DNA of 64,000 nt. It comes from Pseudomonas sp. UFMG81 (lineage in GTDB: Bacteria; Pseudomonadota; Gammaproteobacteria; Pseudomonadales; Pseudomonadaceae). How positions within the stretch are numbered: position 1 is the stretch's first letter; each line of letters starts with the position of its first letter. The stretch is from contig NZ_JACAFQ010000024.1 of NCBI RefSeq assembly GCF_015354575.1, positions 1 through 64,000 of the forward strand, given 5' to 3'. The translations under genes and the position numbers were made by a program. Shown here in pieces: positions 1-7,569 of the stretch. The notes under the pieces were generated by a model that worked only from the letters and a program-made list of their open reading frames with translations, was not told where the DNA came from and did no database searches.

Positions 1-203
1 AGTTCGCTGTCTTCCTTGGTGATGGTTTTACGCTCGGGAGAGCTCAGCGGCAGGCCTTTACGCGTAGCATCAACCCAGTTGTCGAGCGTTTTGACGGACA
101 TCTCAAGCTGACGTGCAGCTTCAGTTCTGCCAACGCTTTCGGCTAGAGCTACGGCTTGCGTTTTGAACTCATCGGTGTAGTTGCGGCGAGTACGTGGGTA
201 CAT
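1..203 (-). CDS. IS3-family transposase OrfA (partial, C-terminus outside window)
   Basis: This is the N-terminal part of the small OrfA protein of an IS3-family element, the helix-turn-helix protein that binds the element ends and is normally joined to OrfB by programmed frameshifting. The visible 67 residues start MYPRTRRNYTDEFKTQAVAL and continue with a helix-turn-helix pattern (GRTEAARQLEMSVKTLDNW), typical of the HTH_Tnp_1 family. The ATG at 203 is preceded by CTTGGAGGTCGCC, a strong ribosome binding site. The reading frame runs off the left edge, so it cannot be judged whether the element is intact. Confidence 0.85.
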   Translation of the reverse strand, partial: MYPRTRRNYTDEFKTQAVALAESVGRTEAARQLEMSVKTLDNWVDATRKGLPLSSPERKTITKEDSE

Positions 204-270
204 GGCGACCTCCAAGAGAACGATGTAAGTATCGCTTCTTGGCGTCCGTTGTCAGGGGACAGGCCCACCA
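1..270 (-). mobile_element. IS3-family insertion sequence, one end (partial)
   Basis: The first 203 bases read on the minus strand as the N-terminus of an IS3-family OrfA. Upstream of its start, the minus strand begins TGGTGGGCCTGTCCCC at about 270, a TG-starting end as expected for an IS3-group inverted repeat. The rest of the element, including OrfB and the other end, lies outside the window. The boundary at 270 is inferred from this terminal motif and from the point where the flanking inverted-repeat arm begins; the other end would be needed to prove it. Confidence 0.65.
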
Positions 271-446
271 AAAAATGCTCGCTCCATTCATGCGGCCCCT
301 ACGCTGCGCTTCGGGGTTCCCTCACTCCGGTCTTGCTCCCGGGAGTACGCACCGAAGGGCCATCCATGGCCCATCGGTGCTCGACGGGCATCCATGCCCG
401 TCGCCTCCCTCCGCAAGCCCTCCGATCGGCCTCCTGAAGTCGCGAA
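266..446. repeat. Left arm of a ~180-bp imperfect inverted repeat
   Basis: This stretch is an imperfect reverse complement of 707-886. Shared blocks include the small palindromes around GGGCATGGATGCCC and GGGCCATGGATGGCCC and the CTTCAGGAGGCCGA block at the inner edge. The outer edge abuts the IS3 terminus at about 270, so the element may have inserted into the outer tail of this arm. No convincing gene lies in it. It looks like a dispersed structured intergenic repeat; the family name is not known to me. Confidence 0.75.
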
Positions 447-514
447 GTTAGGGGCGGTGCCTATATTGGCGCTGCTGTCGCTGGTTGATTATTGTGTTGG
501 ATATCAAATTGCAT

Positions 515-591
515 TCGCCGGCAAGCCGGCTCCTACGGTGTACGAACTTTTAATTGCACACTCCGTCCGTAGGAGCCGGCTTGCCGGCGAA
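515..591. repeat. REP inverted pair
   Basis: Two copies of the Pseudomonas REP core (TCGCCGGCAAGCCGGCTCC) lie head to head around an AT-richer spacer and could form a long cruciform or RNA hairpin. It sits between the two larger inverted arms, in a region without genes. Confidence 0.85.
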
Positions 592-633
592 CAGGCCATT
601 ACCAACAACACATCAATAACAATTGAACACTCG

Positions 634-674
634 CTGCTCTTGCTCTTGCTCTTGCTCTTGCTCTTGCTCTTGCT
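634..674. repeat. Hexanucleotide microsatellite (CTCTTG)n
   Basis: Six full copies of CTCTTG plus partial copies run in tandem. The tract is intergenic and next to the REP pair. A strand-slippage-prone tract is expected; no coding function is seen. Confidence 0.9.
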
Positions 675-706
675 TCTAAGTGCGCAATAGTCCAGTCGCC
701 GCCAAT

Positions 707-886
707 CGCGACTTCAGGAGGCCGAACGTAGGACTTGCGGAGCGGGGCGATGGGCATGGATGCCCATCGAGCACTGATCGGGCCATGGATGGCCCGTCAG
801 TGCGTCCACGCGGGAGCAAGGCCGGAGCGAGGGAACCCCGGAGCGAAGCGTAGGGGCCGGATGATGGAGCAAGGATTTTTTGGTGA
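707..886. repeat. Right arm of the ~180-bp imperfect inverted repeat
   Basis: This is the partner of 266-446 in opposite orientation, with two small palindromic stems and the GGAGCAAGGATTTTTTGG outer tail. Beyond the tail come the self-complementary AAAAAGTTACCCGCCG and GTAAAGGCGG blocks. Short frames through it have no convincing protein features, so it is treated as a structured repeat and not as genes. Confidence 0.75.
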
Positions 887-985
887 CTTTTTGATCCTTC
901 AAAAAGTTACCCGCCGTAAAGGCGGAACGGTGAATAAGCACCCCTATCGCCAATGGATATGCACTAAAAACTTAAAGTCGCATCC

Positions 986-1087
986 AAAGTTCAAAGTTCC
1001 AAGTTCCAAGTTCCAAGTTCCAAATTCCAAGTTCCAAGTTCCAAGTTCCAAGTTCCAAGTTCCAAGTTCCAAGTTCCAAGTTCCAAG
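986..1087. repeat. Heptanucleotide tandem repeat (AAGTTCC)n
   Basis: About 14 tandem copies of AAGTTCC, nearly perfect with one A-for-G change, end just before the stop codon of the amidohydrolase gene (1089). The tract lies in the 3' untranslated part of that minus-strand transcript. A 7-bp unit would shift frame if translated, but it lies outside the coding region. Confidence 0.95.
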
Positions 1088-1088
1088 C

Positions 1089-2375
1089 TCAAGCCGCCAA
1101 CCGCCCCCCCGCAATCGCCTCCGAAGCCGCCAGCATGGCCCGCAACAGCACCGCGCACCCCGCCGCCAGATCCTGTTCCGAAGCATTCTCGATCTCGTTA
1201 TGGCTGATCCCCCCCTCGCAAGGCACAAAGATCATCCCCGCCGGCCCAAGCTCGGCCAGGAAGATCGCGTCATGCCCGGCACCACTGACGATATCCATGT
1301 GCGGCAGGCCGAGCACACGCGCCGACTCCCGCACGGCATCGACGCAGGCCGTGTCGAAGTAAAGGGCCGGGAAGTCGGCGGTCGGGGTCAGTTCATAGCT
1401 CAGGCCATGCTTGGCCGCAGTCGCCTCGATCACCCCGCGCACCTCGCCGATCATCGCATCCAGGCGCTCACCTTCGAGGTGCCGGAAGTCCAGGGTCATG
1501 CGCACTTCCCCAGGGATCACATTGCGCGACCCAGGGTAGGCCTGCAGGCAGCCGACCGTGCCACAAGCGTGCGGCTGGTGGGCGAGGGCGGTGCGGTTGA
1601 CCGCCTCGACCACTGCGGCGGCACCGACCAGGGCGTCCTTGCGCAGGTGCATCGGGGTCGGGCCGGCATGGGCTTCGACGCCCCGCAATGTCAGATCGAA
1701 CCACTTCTGGCCCAGGGCACCGAGCACCACGCCGATGGTCTTTTGCTGATCCTCCAGGATCGGCCCCTGTTCGATGTGCGCCTCGAAGTAGGCACCCACC
1801 GGGTGCCCGAGCACGGCGCGTTCACCCGCGTAGCCGATGGCATTCAACGCTTCGCCCACGCTCACGCCCTGGGCATCACGCTTGGCCAGCGTTTCTTCAA
1901 GGGTGAACTTGCCGGCGAACACCCCCGACCCCATCATGCACGGCGCGAAGCGTGAGCCTTCCTCGTTGGTCCACACCACCACCTCCAGCGGCGCCTCGGT
2001 GTCCACGCCGAGGTCGTTGAGGGTGCGGATCACCTCGAGCCCGGCCATCACCCCGAAGCAGCCGTCGAACTTGCCGCCGGTGGGCTGGGTGTCGATATGG
2101 CTGCCGGTCATCACGGGCGGCAGCTTAGGGTTGCGGCCCGGGCGGCGGGCGAAGATGTTGCCGACTGCGTCGACCGTCACCGTGCAGCCGGCCGCTTCGC
2201 ACCACTGCGTGAACAGGTCGCGGGCCTGGCGATCGAGGTCGGTGAGGGCCAGGCGGCACACACCGCCTTTCTGGGTGGCGCCGAGTTGGGCGAGGTCCAT
2301 CAGCGACCGCCACAGGCGGGCGCTGTCGATGTGAAGGTGGGTGGATTGCAGGACTTCCTTGGCGGGCGTGCTCAT
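1089..2375 (-). CDS. Zn-dependent amidohydrolase, N-carbamoyl-beta-alanine (ureidopropionate) type
   Basis: The 428-residue enzyme belongs to the M20/allantoate amidohydrolase family and probably hydrolyses N-carbamoyl-beta-alanine to beta-alanine, CO2 and ammonia, the last step of reductive pyrimidine breakdown. Visible metal-site motifs are GSHIDTQPTGGKFDG, WTNEEGSRFAP and, near the C-terminus, SGAGHDA with PCEGGISHNE. The start at 2375 (MSTPAKEVLQ) follows AGGAGATACCG; an upstream in-frame extension would run into a REP element and is rejected. It lies on the minus strand behind the NCS1 permease, with a REP pair between. The neighbours make the pyrimidine substrate more likely than allantoate or another N-carbamoyl amino acid. 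Confidence 0.9.
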   Translation of the reverse strand: MSTPAKEVLQSTHLHIDSARLWRSLMDLAQLGATQKGGVCRLALTDLDRQARDLFTQWCEAAGCTVTVDAVGNIFARRPGRNPKLPPVMTGSHIDTQPTGGKFDGCFGVMAGLEVIRTLNDLGVDTEAPLEVVVWTNEEGSRFAPCMMGSGVFAGKFTLEETLAKRDAQGVSVGEALNAIGYAGERAVLGHPVGAYFEAHIEQGPILEDQQKTIGVVLGALGQKWFDLTLRGVEAHAGPTPMHLRKDALVGAAAVVEAVNRTALAHQPHACGTVGCLQAYPGSRNVIPGEVRMTLDFRHLEGERLDAMIGEVRGVIEATAAKHGLSYELTPTADFPALYFDTACVDAVRESARVLGLPHMDIVSGAGHDAIFLAELGPAGMIFVPCEGGISHNEIENASEQDLAAGCAVLLRAMLAASEAIAGGRLAA

Positions 2376-2410
2376 CGGTATCTCCTCAGGCTGTTGTTTT
2401 CGCATGGTTT

Positions 2411-2478
2411 CATCGCGGGGCAAGCCCGCTCCCACGTCGTTCTGCATCCAGCGTGGGAGCGGGCTTGCCCCGCGAATG
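2411..2478. repeat. REP inverted pair between permease and amidohydrolase
   Basis: Two inverted copies of GCGGGGCAAGCCCGCTCCCAC are separated by a short spacer. In the minus-strand transcript this would be a stable hairpin between the permease stop and the amidohydrolase start, and may lower expression of the second gene or protect the first mRNA. Confidence 0.85.
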
Positions 2479-2485
2479 TCGTCCT

Positions 2486-3976
2486 TCAGGGCAACGGCTT
2501 GGCCAGGCGCGCCGGCCCACGCAGCGCCAGGCCACCAAGGGCGTAGTACAGCCCGCCACCGAGCAGCGAGCCGGTGAACCAGCCGTAGTCGTAGAACCAG
2601 CTGAAGCTGCTGTTGCCGATGGCCATCACGGTCAGCGCCACGGGCACCGCGAAGGCGGCGAAGCCGGCCCAGTTCCAGGCCGGGTACACGTCGTCACGGT
2701 ACAGCCCGGCCAGGTCCAGCTGTTGGCGGCGCACCAGGAAGTAGTCCACCACCATGATCCCGGCGATGGGGCCGAGCAGGCTGGAGTAGCCCAGCAGCCA
2801 GTTGGAGTAGACGCTCTCAAGGCTCAGGTCGGAGACGATCCAGCCCAGCTTCTTGAGCAGCTCGTGGCCCATCAGCGCCAGGCCGATGAACCCGGTGAGC
2901 CACACCGCGCGGCTGCGCCCGATCAGGCGTGGGGCGATGTTCTGGAAGTCGTTGGTGGGCGAGACGATGTTGGCCGCGGTGTTGGTCGACAGCGTGGCGA
3001 TGATGATCAACGCCATGGCCAGCGCCACCCAGCCCGGGCTCTGGATATGGCCGATCAGGCTGACCGGGTCGGACACCGTCTGCCCTACCAGAGAAGCCGA
3101 GGCGGCGGTCATGATCACCCCCAGGGAGGCAAACAGGAACATGGTCAGCGGCAGGCCGAAGATCTGCCCGAGGATCTGGTCCTTCTGGCTTTTCGCGTAG
3201 CGGCTGAAGTCCGGGATGTTCAGCGACAGGGTGGCCCAGAAGCCGACCATGGCGGTGAGCCCGGCGCAGAAGTAACTGACCACGCTGGCGCCCTCGGGGC
3301 GTTTCGGCGGTTGGGCCAGCAACTCGGTCATGGACATGTGCGGCATCGCCCAGAACAACAGGCCGAAACCGACCGCCACCAGCAGCGGCGCCGACAGGGT
3401 CTCCAGCCACTTGATCGACTCGGCGCCGCGCAATACCACCCACAGGTTCAGCGCCCAGAACAGCATGAAGCCGATCACCTCGCCGGTGCCACCCAGCGCC
3501 TTCCACTCGGGGAACAGCGAGCCGAGGAACAGGTGGATGGCCAGGCCGCCGAACATCGTCTGGATGCCGAACCAGCCACAGGCCACCACTGCACGGATCA
3601 GGCAGGGCACGTTTGAACCGAAGATGCCGAACGACGAGCGCAGCAGCACCGGGAACGGGATGCCGTACTTGGTACCGGGAAACGCGTTGAGGGTGAGCGG
3701 GATCAGCACGATCAGGTTGGCCAGCAGGATCGCCAACAGCGCCTCGCCCACGCTCAAACCGAAGTAGGCGGTGAGCACGCCGCCGAGGGTGTAGGTGGGC
3801 ACGCAGATGGACATGCCCACCCACAGCGCGGTGATGTGCCACTTGTTCCAGGTGCGTTGGTGGACTTTGGTGGGGGCGATGTCGTGGTTGTAACGGGGGC
3901 TGTCGAGGACGTCGCTGCCGGCGTCGAGTTCGAACAGGCCATGCTGCTCGACCACTTGTGATCTGCTCTGTTGCAT
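2486..3976 (-). CDS. NCS1-family nucleobase:cation symporter
   Basis: The 496-residue inner-membrane permease of the nucleobase:cation symporter-1 family probably imports uracil, thymine, a hydantoin or a dihydropyrimidine with H+ or Na+. It has about 12 hydrophobic segments, with NCS1 features such as SLNIPDFSRYAKSQKDQ in the middle and the motif IMVVDYFLVRRQQLDLAGLY in the C-terminal part. The ATG at 3976 is preceded by GGAGAAGG. It is divergent from dihydropyrimidinase across a 602-bp control region and precedes the amidohydrolase, so it should belong to the pyrimidine regulon. The exact substrate cannot be read from the sequence. Confidence 0.9.
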   Translation of the reverse strand: MQQSRSQVVEQHGLFELDAGSDVLDSPRYNHDIAPTKVHQRTWNKWHITALWVGMSICVPTYTLGGVLTAYFGLSVGEALLAILLANLIVLIPLTLNAFPGTKYGIPFPVLLRSSFGIFGSNVPCLIRAVVACGWFGIQTMFGGLAIHLFLGSLFPEWKALGGTGEVIGFMLFWALNLWVVLRGAESIKWLETLSAPLLVAVGFGLLFWAMPHMSMTELLAQPPKRPEGASVVSYFCAGLTAMVGFWATLSLNIPDFSRYAKSQKDQILGQIFGLPLTMFLFASLGVIMTAASASLVGQTVSDPVSLIGHIQSPGWVALAMALIIIATLSTNTAANIVSPTNDFQNIAPRLIGRSRAVWLTGFIGLALMGHELLKKLGWIVSDLSLESVYSNWLLGYSSLLGPIAGIMVVDYFLVRRQQLDLAGLYRDDVYPAWNWAGFAAFAVPVALTVMAIGNSSFSWFYDYGWFTGSLLGGGLYYALGGLALRGPARLAKPLP

Positions 3977-4578
3977 GGGGCCTTCTCCAGGGTTTTTTCT
4001 TTTTGTTCGCGCATCGGGCTAATGCGATGGCCGGAGTACACACACCACCAGTACTGCACCTGCGGTCCGGCCATGGCGGTTGTGGCCGGGCTTACAACAA
4101 CCGTGCCGGGTTGGACTTGGCCGTTCCCAGTGGTCGCTGCTGACCGCAGGTAACTTACTGACTTGCAAAAGCATTCCTGATTGCTGCTGGAACGTGCGAA
4201 TAACCGCGATGCTGACACAGGCCCGCACACCGTGATTCAAAGCGGTGCGGCCCGGCAAATCGGCTGCGCTGCCTGCGCCTGCCCAGCCGTTTTTAAACAG
4301 CTGAATTTGCGTAGAAAATCTTGACCAGATTTGCATCCTGTCAAGTGCGTCAAAATGGTGAAGGGGTGTTCCGTTTTGGTGATTTGCTCAATTAATTCAT
4401 ATAAATCAACAGGATAAAATTTTGAGTATTTGCATATATTTTTTCTTGAAGAATGCCAGATCCACAACTAGCCTCGATTCTTGTCAGGCCTGACAGGATT
4501 GATTCAAGCCCGCAGGCACTGGCCCATAAAAATTCCAAGAACCGGCCACAAGACCGGTCAGCCTGCGAGGAAGACGGC
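3977..4578. other. 602-bp divergent control region without genes
   Basis: The region lies between the NCS1 permease (minus) and dihydropyrimidinase (plus). Its right part (about 4360-4460) is markedly AT-rich against the high-GC surroundings, as expected for promoters. A 14-bp perfect palindrome lies at 4482-4495. A weak sigma70-like pair, TTGAAG (4446-4451) and TAGCCT (4469-4474) with a 17-bp spacer, would put transcription start on the palindrome. No coding frame here looks real. The region should hold both divergent promoters and the operator for the TetR regulator. Confidence 0.6.
4482..4495. promoter_or_regulatory. 14-bp perfect palindrome, candidate operator
   Basis: TGTCAGGCCTGACA is a perfect palindrome 83 bp upstream of the dihydropyrimidinase start. 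Its layout resembles the palindromic site of E. coli RutR (TTGACCA-N2-TGGTCAA), and a RutR-type TetR regulator is encoded at 10726-11346. The assignment of regulator to site is inference. Confidence 0.5.
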
Positions 4579-6018
4579 ATGTCCCTGTTGATCCGTGGCG
4601 CCACCGTGGTTACCCATGAAGAAAGCTACCGCGCCGATGTCCTGTGTGCCGACGGCCTGATCCAGGCTGTCGGTGAACACCTCGAAGCCCCCACCGACTG
4701 CGAGATCCTCGACGGCAGCGGCCAGTACCTGATGCCCGGCGGCATCGACCCGCACACCCACATGCAGTTGCCGTTCATGGGCACGGTGGCCAGCGAAGAC
4801 TTCTTCAGCGGCACCGCCGCAGGCCTGGCCGGCGGCACCACCTCGATCATCGATTTCGTCATCCCCAACCCGCAGCAGTCGCTGCTCGAAGCCTTCCACA
4901 CCTGGCGTGGCTGGGCGCAGAAGAGCGCCTCGGACTACGGCTTCCACGTTGCCATCACCTGGTGGAGCGAGCAGGTCGCCGAGGAAATGGGCGAACTGGT
5001 GCACAAGCATGGGGTGAACAGCTTCAAGCATTTCATGGCCTACAAGAACGCGATCATGGCCGCCGACGACACGCTGGTGGCCAGCTTCGAGCGTTGCCTG
5101 CAACTGGGCGCGGTGCCTACCGTACATGCCGAGAACGGCGAGCTGGTCTACCACCTGCAGCGCAAGTTGCTGGCGCAAGGGCTCACCGGCCCCGAGGCGC
5201 ACCCACTGTCACGCCCCTCGCAGGTGGAGGGGGAGGCCGCCAGCCGTGCCATTCGCATCGCCGAGACCCTGGGCACGCCGCTGTACCTGGTGCACGTCTC
5301 CAGCCGTGAGGCGCTGGATGAAATCACCTACGCCCGGGCCAAAGGCCAACCGGTCTACGGCGAGGTGCTGCCAGGCCACCTGCTGCTCGACGACAGCGTC
5401 TACCGCGACCCGGACTGGGCCACCGCCGCCGGCTACGTGATGAGCCCGCCGTTCCGGCCGCGCGAGCACCAGGACGCACTGTGGGGGGGATTGCAGTCGG
5501 GCAACCTGCACACCACCGCCACCGACCACTGCTGCTTCTGCGCCGAGCAGAAGGCCATGGGCCGCAACGATTTCAGCCGCATCCCCAACGGTACCGCCGG
5601 TATCGAGGACCGCATGGCGGTGCTGTGGGATGCCGGGGTGAACAGCGGGCGCCTGTCGATGCACGAGTTCGTCGCGCTGACCTCCACCAACACCGCGAAG
5701 ATCTTCAACCTGTTCCCGCGCAAGGGCGCCATCCGCGTCGGCGCCGATGCTGACCTGGTGCTGTGGGACCCGCAAGGCACCCGCACCATCAGTGCCCAGA
5801 CCCACCACCAGCGGGTCGACTTCAACATCTTCGAAGGCCGTACCGTGCGCGGTGTCCCCAGCCACACCATCAGCCAGGGCAAGGTGCTCTGGGCCGATGG
5901 CGACCTGCGCGCCGAGCAGGGCGCGGGGCGCTATGTGGAGCGGCCGGCGTATCCGTCGGTGTACGAGGTGCTGGAGCGCCGCGCCGAGCGGCACAAGCCG
6001 ACGCCGGTTCAGCGCTGA
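4579..6018 (+). CDS. hydA: Dihydropyrimidinase (D-hydantoinase)
   Basis: The 479-residue amidohydrolase-superfamily enzyme opens the ring of 5,6-dihydrouracil or dihydrothymine to the N-carbamoyl beta-amino acid. Visible motifs are the metal-binding GGIDPHTHMQLPF, the lysine expected to be carboxylated in SFKHFMAYKNA, further metal histidines in PTVHAENGEL and LVHVSSREA, and the TTATDHCCF segment. Length matches the family. The ATG at 4579 follows GAGGAAGACGGC; longer in-frame starts run into the control region. It is followed by preT and preA on the same strand, with a REP pair after its stop. Hydantoinase activity on 5-substituted hydantoins is a common side activity of the family. Confidence 0.95.
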   Translation: MSLLIRGATVVTHEESYRADVLCADGLIQAVGEHLEAPTDCEILDGSGQYLMPGGIDPHTHMQLPFMGTVASEDFFSGTAAGLAGGTTSIIDFVIPNPQQSLLEAFHTWRGWAQKSASDYGFHVAITWWSEQVAEEMGELVHKHGVNSFKHFMAYKNAIMAADDTLVASFERCLQLGAVPTVHAENGELVYHLQRKLLAQGLTGPEAHPLSRPSQVEGEAASRAIRIAETLGTPLYLVHVSSREALDEITYARAKGQPVYGEVLPGHLLLDDSVYRDPDWATAAGYVMSPPFRPREHQDALWGGLQSGNLHTTATDHCCFCAEQKAMGRNDFSRIPNGTAGIEDRMAVLWDAGVNSGRLSMHEFVALTSTNTAKIFNLFPRKGAIRVGADADLVLWDPQGTRTISAQTHHQRVDFNIFEGRTVRGVPSHTISQGKVLWADGDLRAEQGAGRYVERPAYPSVYEVLERRAERHKPTPVQR

Positions 6019-6022
6019 ACCC

Positions 6023-6086
6023 ATCGCCGGCAAGCCGGCTCCCACAGAATCAGTGCAGGCCCTGTGGGAGCCGGCTTGCCGGCGAA
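6023..6086. repeat. REP inverted pair
   Basis: Inverted copies of TCGCCGGCAAGCCGGCTCCC lie just after the dihydropyrimidinase stop and before preT. The position inside the presumed operon suggests mRNA stabilisation or partial attenuation between the two genes. Confidence 0.85.
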
Positions 6087-6201
6087 AGGGGCGCAAAGCG
6101 CCCCCGATTACAACCCAGATACCCCTGTTGACTGCCATCCCCAAAACGGACGCGGCACCTGACCACCGCCGCCTCCAATAAAAACGAGAGAGGCTACAAC
6201 C

Positions 6202-7569
6202 GTGATCGACGCCCTGAACCATTTGCCGCGCCCCCGGGCCGGCGCCGACCAGCTGGCCGAGGCCTTCGGCGACCTCGCGCCCCCGCTCACCGCCCGTCAG
6301 GCCGCCGTCGAAAGCGCCCGCTGCCTGTACTGCTACGACGCGCCCTGCGTCAACGCCTGCCCCAGCGAAATCGACATCCCCTCGTTCATTCACCGTATCA
6401 GCGACGAGAACCTGCAAGGCGCCGCCGAGCGCATCCTCTCGGCCAACATCCTCGGTGGTAGCTGCGCCCGGGTGTGCCCCACCGAGATCCTCTGCCAGCA
6501 GGCCTGCGTGCGCAACAACGCCCAGGAATGCGCACCGGTGCTGATCGGCCAGTTGCAGCGCTATGCCCTGGACAATGCCGGTTTCACCGAGCACCCGTTC
6601 CAGCGCGCCCCCGCCACCGGCAAGCGCATCGCCGTGGTCGGTGCCGGCCCCGCCGGGCTGTCCTGTGCCCATCGCCTGGCCATGCACGGTCACGACGTGG
6701 TGATCTTCGAGGCCCGTGAGAAGGCTGGCGGGCTCAACGAATACGGCATCGCCCGCTACAAGCTGGTGGATGACTTCGCCCAGCGCGAGGTCGAGTTCCT
6801 GTTGGGTATCGGTGGTATCGAGATCCGCCATGGCCAACGCCTGGGTGGCAACCTCACGCTGAGCGAGCTGCACAGTCAATACGCCGCGGTGTTCCTCGGT
6901 CTGGGCCTGGATGCCGTGCGCCAGTTGGGCCTGCCCGACGAAGACGCGCCGGGCCTGTTGGCCGCCACGGCGTACATCCGTGAACTGCGCCAGGCCGACG
7001 ACCTCAGCCAACTGCCGTTGGCCGACCGCTGCCTGGTGATCGGCGCCGGCAACACCGCCATCGACATGGCCGTGCAGATGAGCCGCCTGGGCGCCCGCGA
7101 CGTCAACCTGGTGTACCGCCGAGGCATTGCCGACATGGGCGCCACCGGCCATGAGCAGGACATCGCCAAGCACAACCAGGTGCGCCTGCACACCTGGGCA
7201 CGCCCTGACGCGGTGCTGCTGGACGACCAGGGCCGGGTGCGTGGCATGCGTTTCGTGCGCACGCAGCAGGTCGATGGCCGCCTCGAAGACACCAGCGAGA
7301 CCTTCGAGCTGGCCGCCGACGCGATCTTCAAAGCCATCGGCCAACGCTTCGACGACACAAGCCTGGGCGAGCCGCTGGCCGCGCAACTGGCCCGCGACGG
7401 CGAGCGCATCCGCGTCGACGCACACATGCAGACCAGCCTGCCGGGCGTCTATGCCGGTGGCGACTGCACCGCCCTGGGCCAGGACCTCACCGTCCAGGCC
7501 GTGCAACACGGCAAGCTGGCTGCCGAAGCCATCCATGCCCAACTCATGCTCAACGTGGAGGCTGCATAA
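6202..7569 (+). CDS. preT: NAD(P)-dependent dihydropyrimidine dehydrogenase subunit PreT
   Basis: The 455-residue flavoprotein/iron-sulfur subunit takes electrons from NAD(P)H and passes them to PreA, which reduces uracil or thymine. The N-terminus has two cysteine clusters of the glutamate-synthase small-subunit type (CLYCYDAPCVNACP and CARVCPTEILCQQAC). These are followed by the FAD-binding VGAGPAGLSCAHRL and a second dinucleotide fold, IGAGNTAIDMAVQ. The C-terminal GVYAGGDCT is typical of this family. The start is GTG at 6202 after AGAGAGG. The stop is directly followed by the preA ATG, so the two subunits are translationally linked. Confidence 0.95.
   Translation: MIDALNHLPRPRAGADQLAEAFGDLAPPLTARQAAVESARCLYCYDAPCVNACPSEIDIPSFIHRISDENLQGAAERILSANILGGSCARVCPTEILCQQACVRNNAQECAPVLIGQLQRYALDNAGFTEHPFQRAPATGKRIAVVGAGPAGLSCAHRLAMHGHDVVIFEAREKAGGLNEYGIARYKLVDDFAQREVEFLLGIGGIEIRHGQRLGGNLTLSELHSQYAAVFLGLGLDAVRQLGLPDEDAPGLLAATAYIRELRQADDLSQLPLADRCLVIGAGNTAIDMAVQMSRLGARDVNLVYRRGIADMGATGHEQDIAKHNQVRLHTWARPDAVLLDDQGRVRGMRFVRTQQVDGRLEDTSETFELAADAIFKAIGQRFDDTSLGEPLAAQLARDGERIRVDAHMQTSLPGVYAGGDCTALGQDLTVQAVQHGKLAAEAIHAQLMLNVEAA

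Noticed and set aside
511..600. Possible CRISPR-like repeats
   Set aside because: The repeats are inverted and of REP type, with no regular spacers and no cas genes nearby.
735..1955. Long plus-strand open frame over the repeat and the amidohydrolase gene
   Set aside because: It is the complement of a well-supported enzyme plus tandem repeats; its protein is low-complexity without domains.
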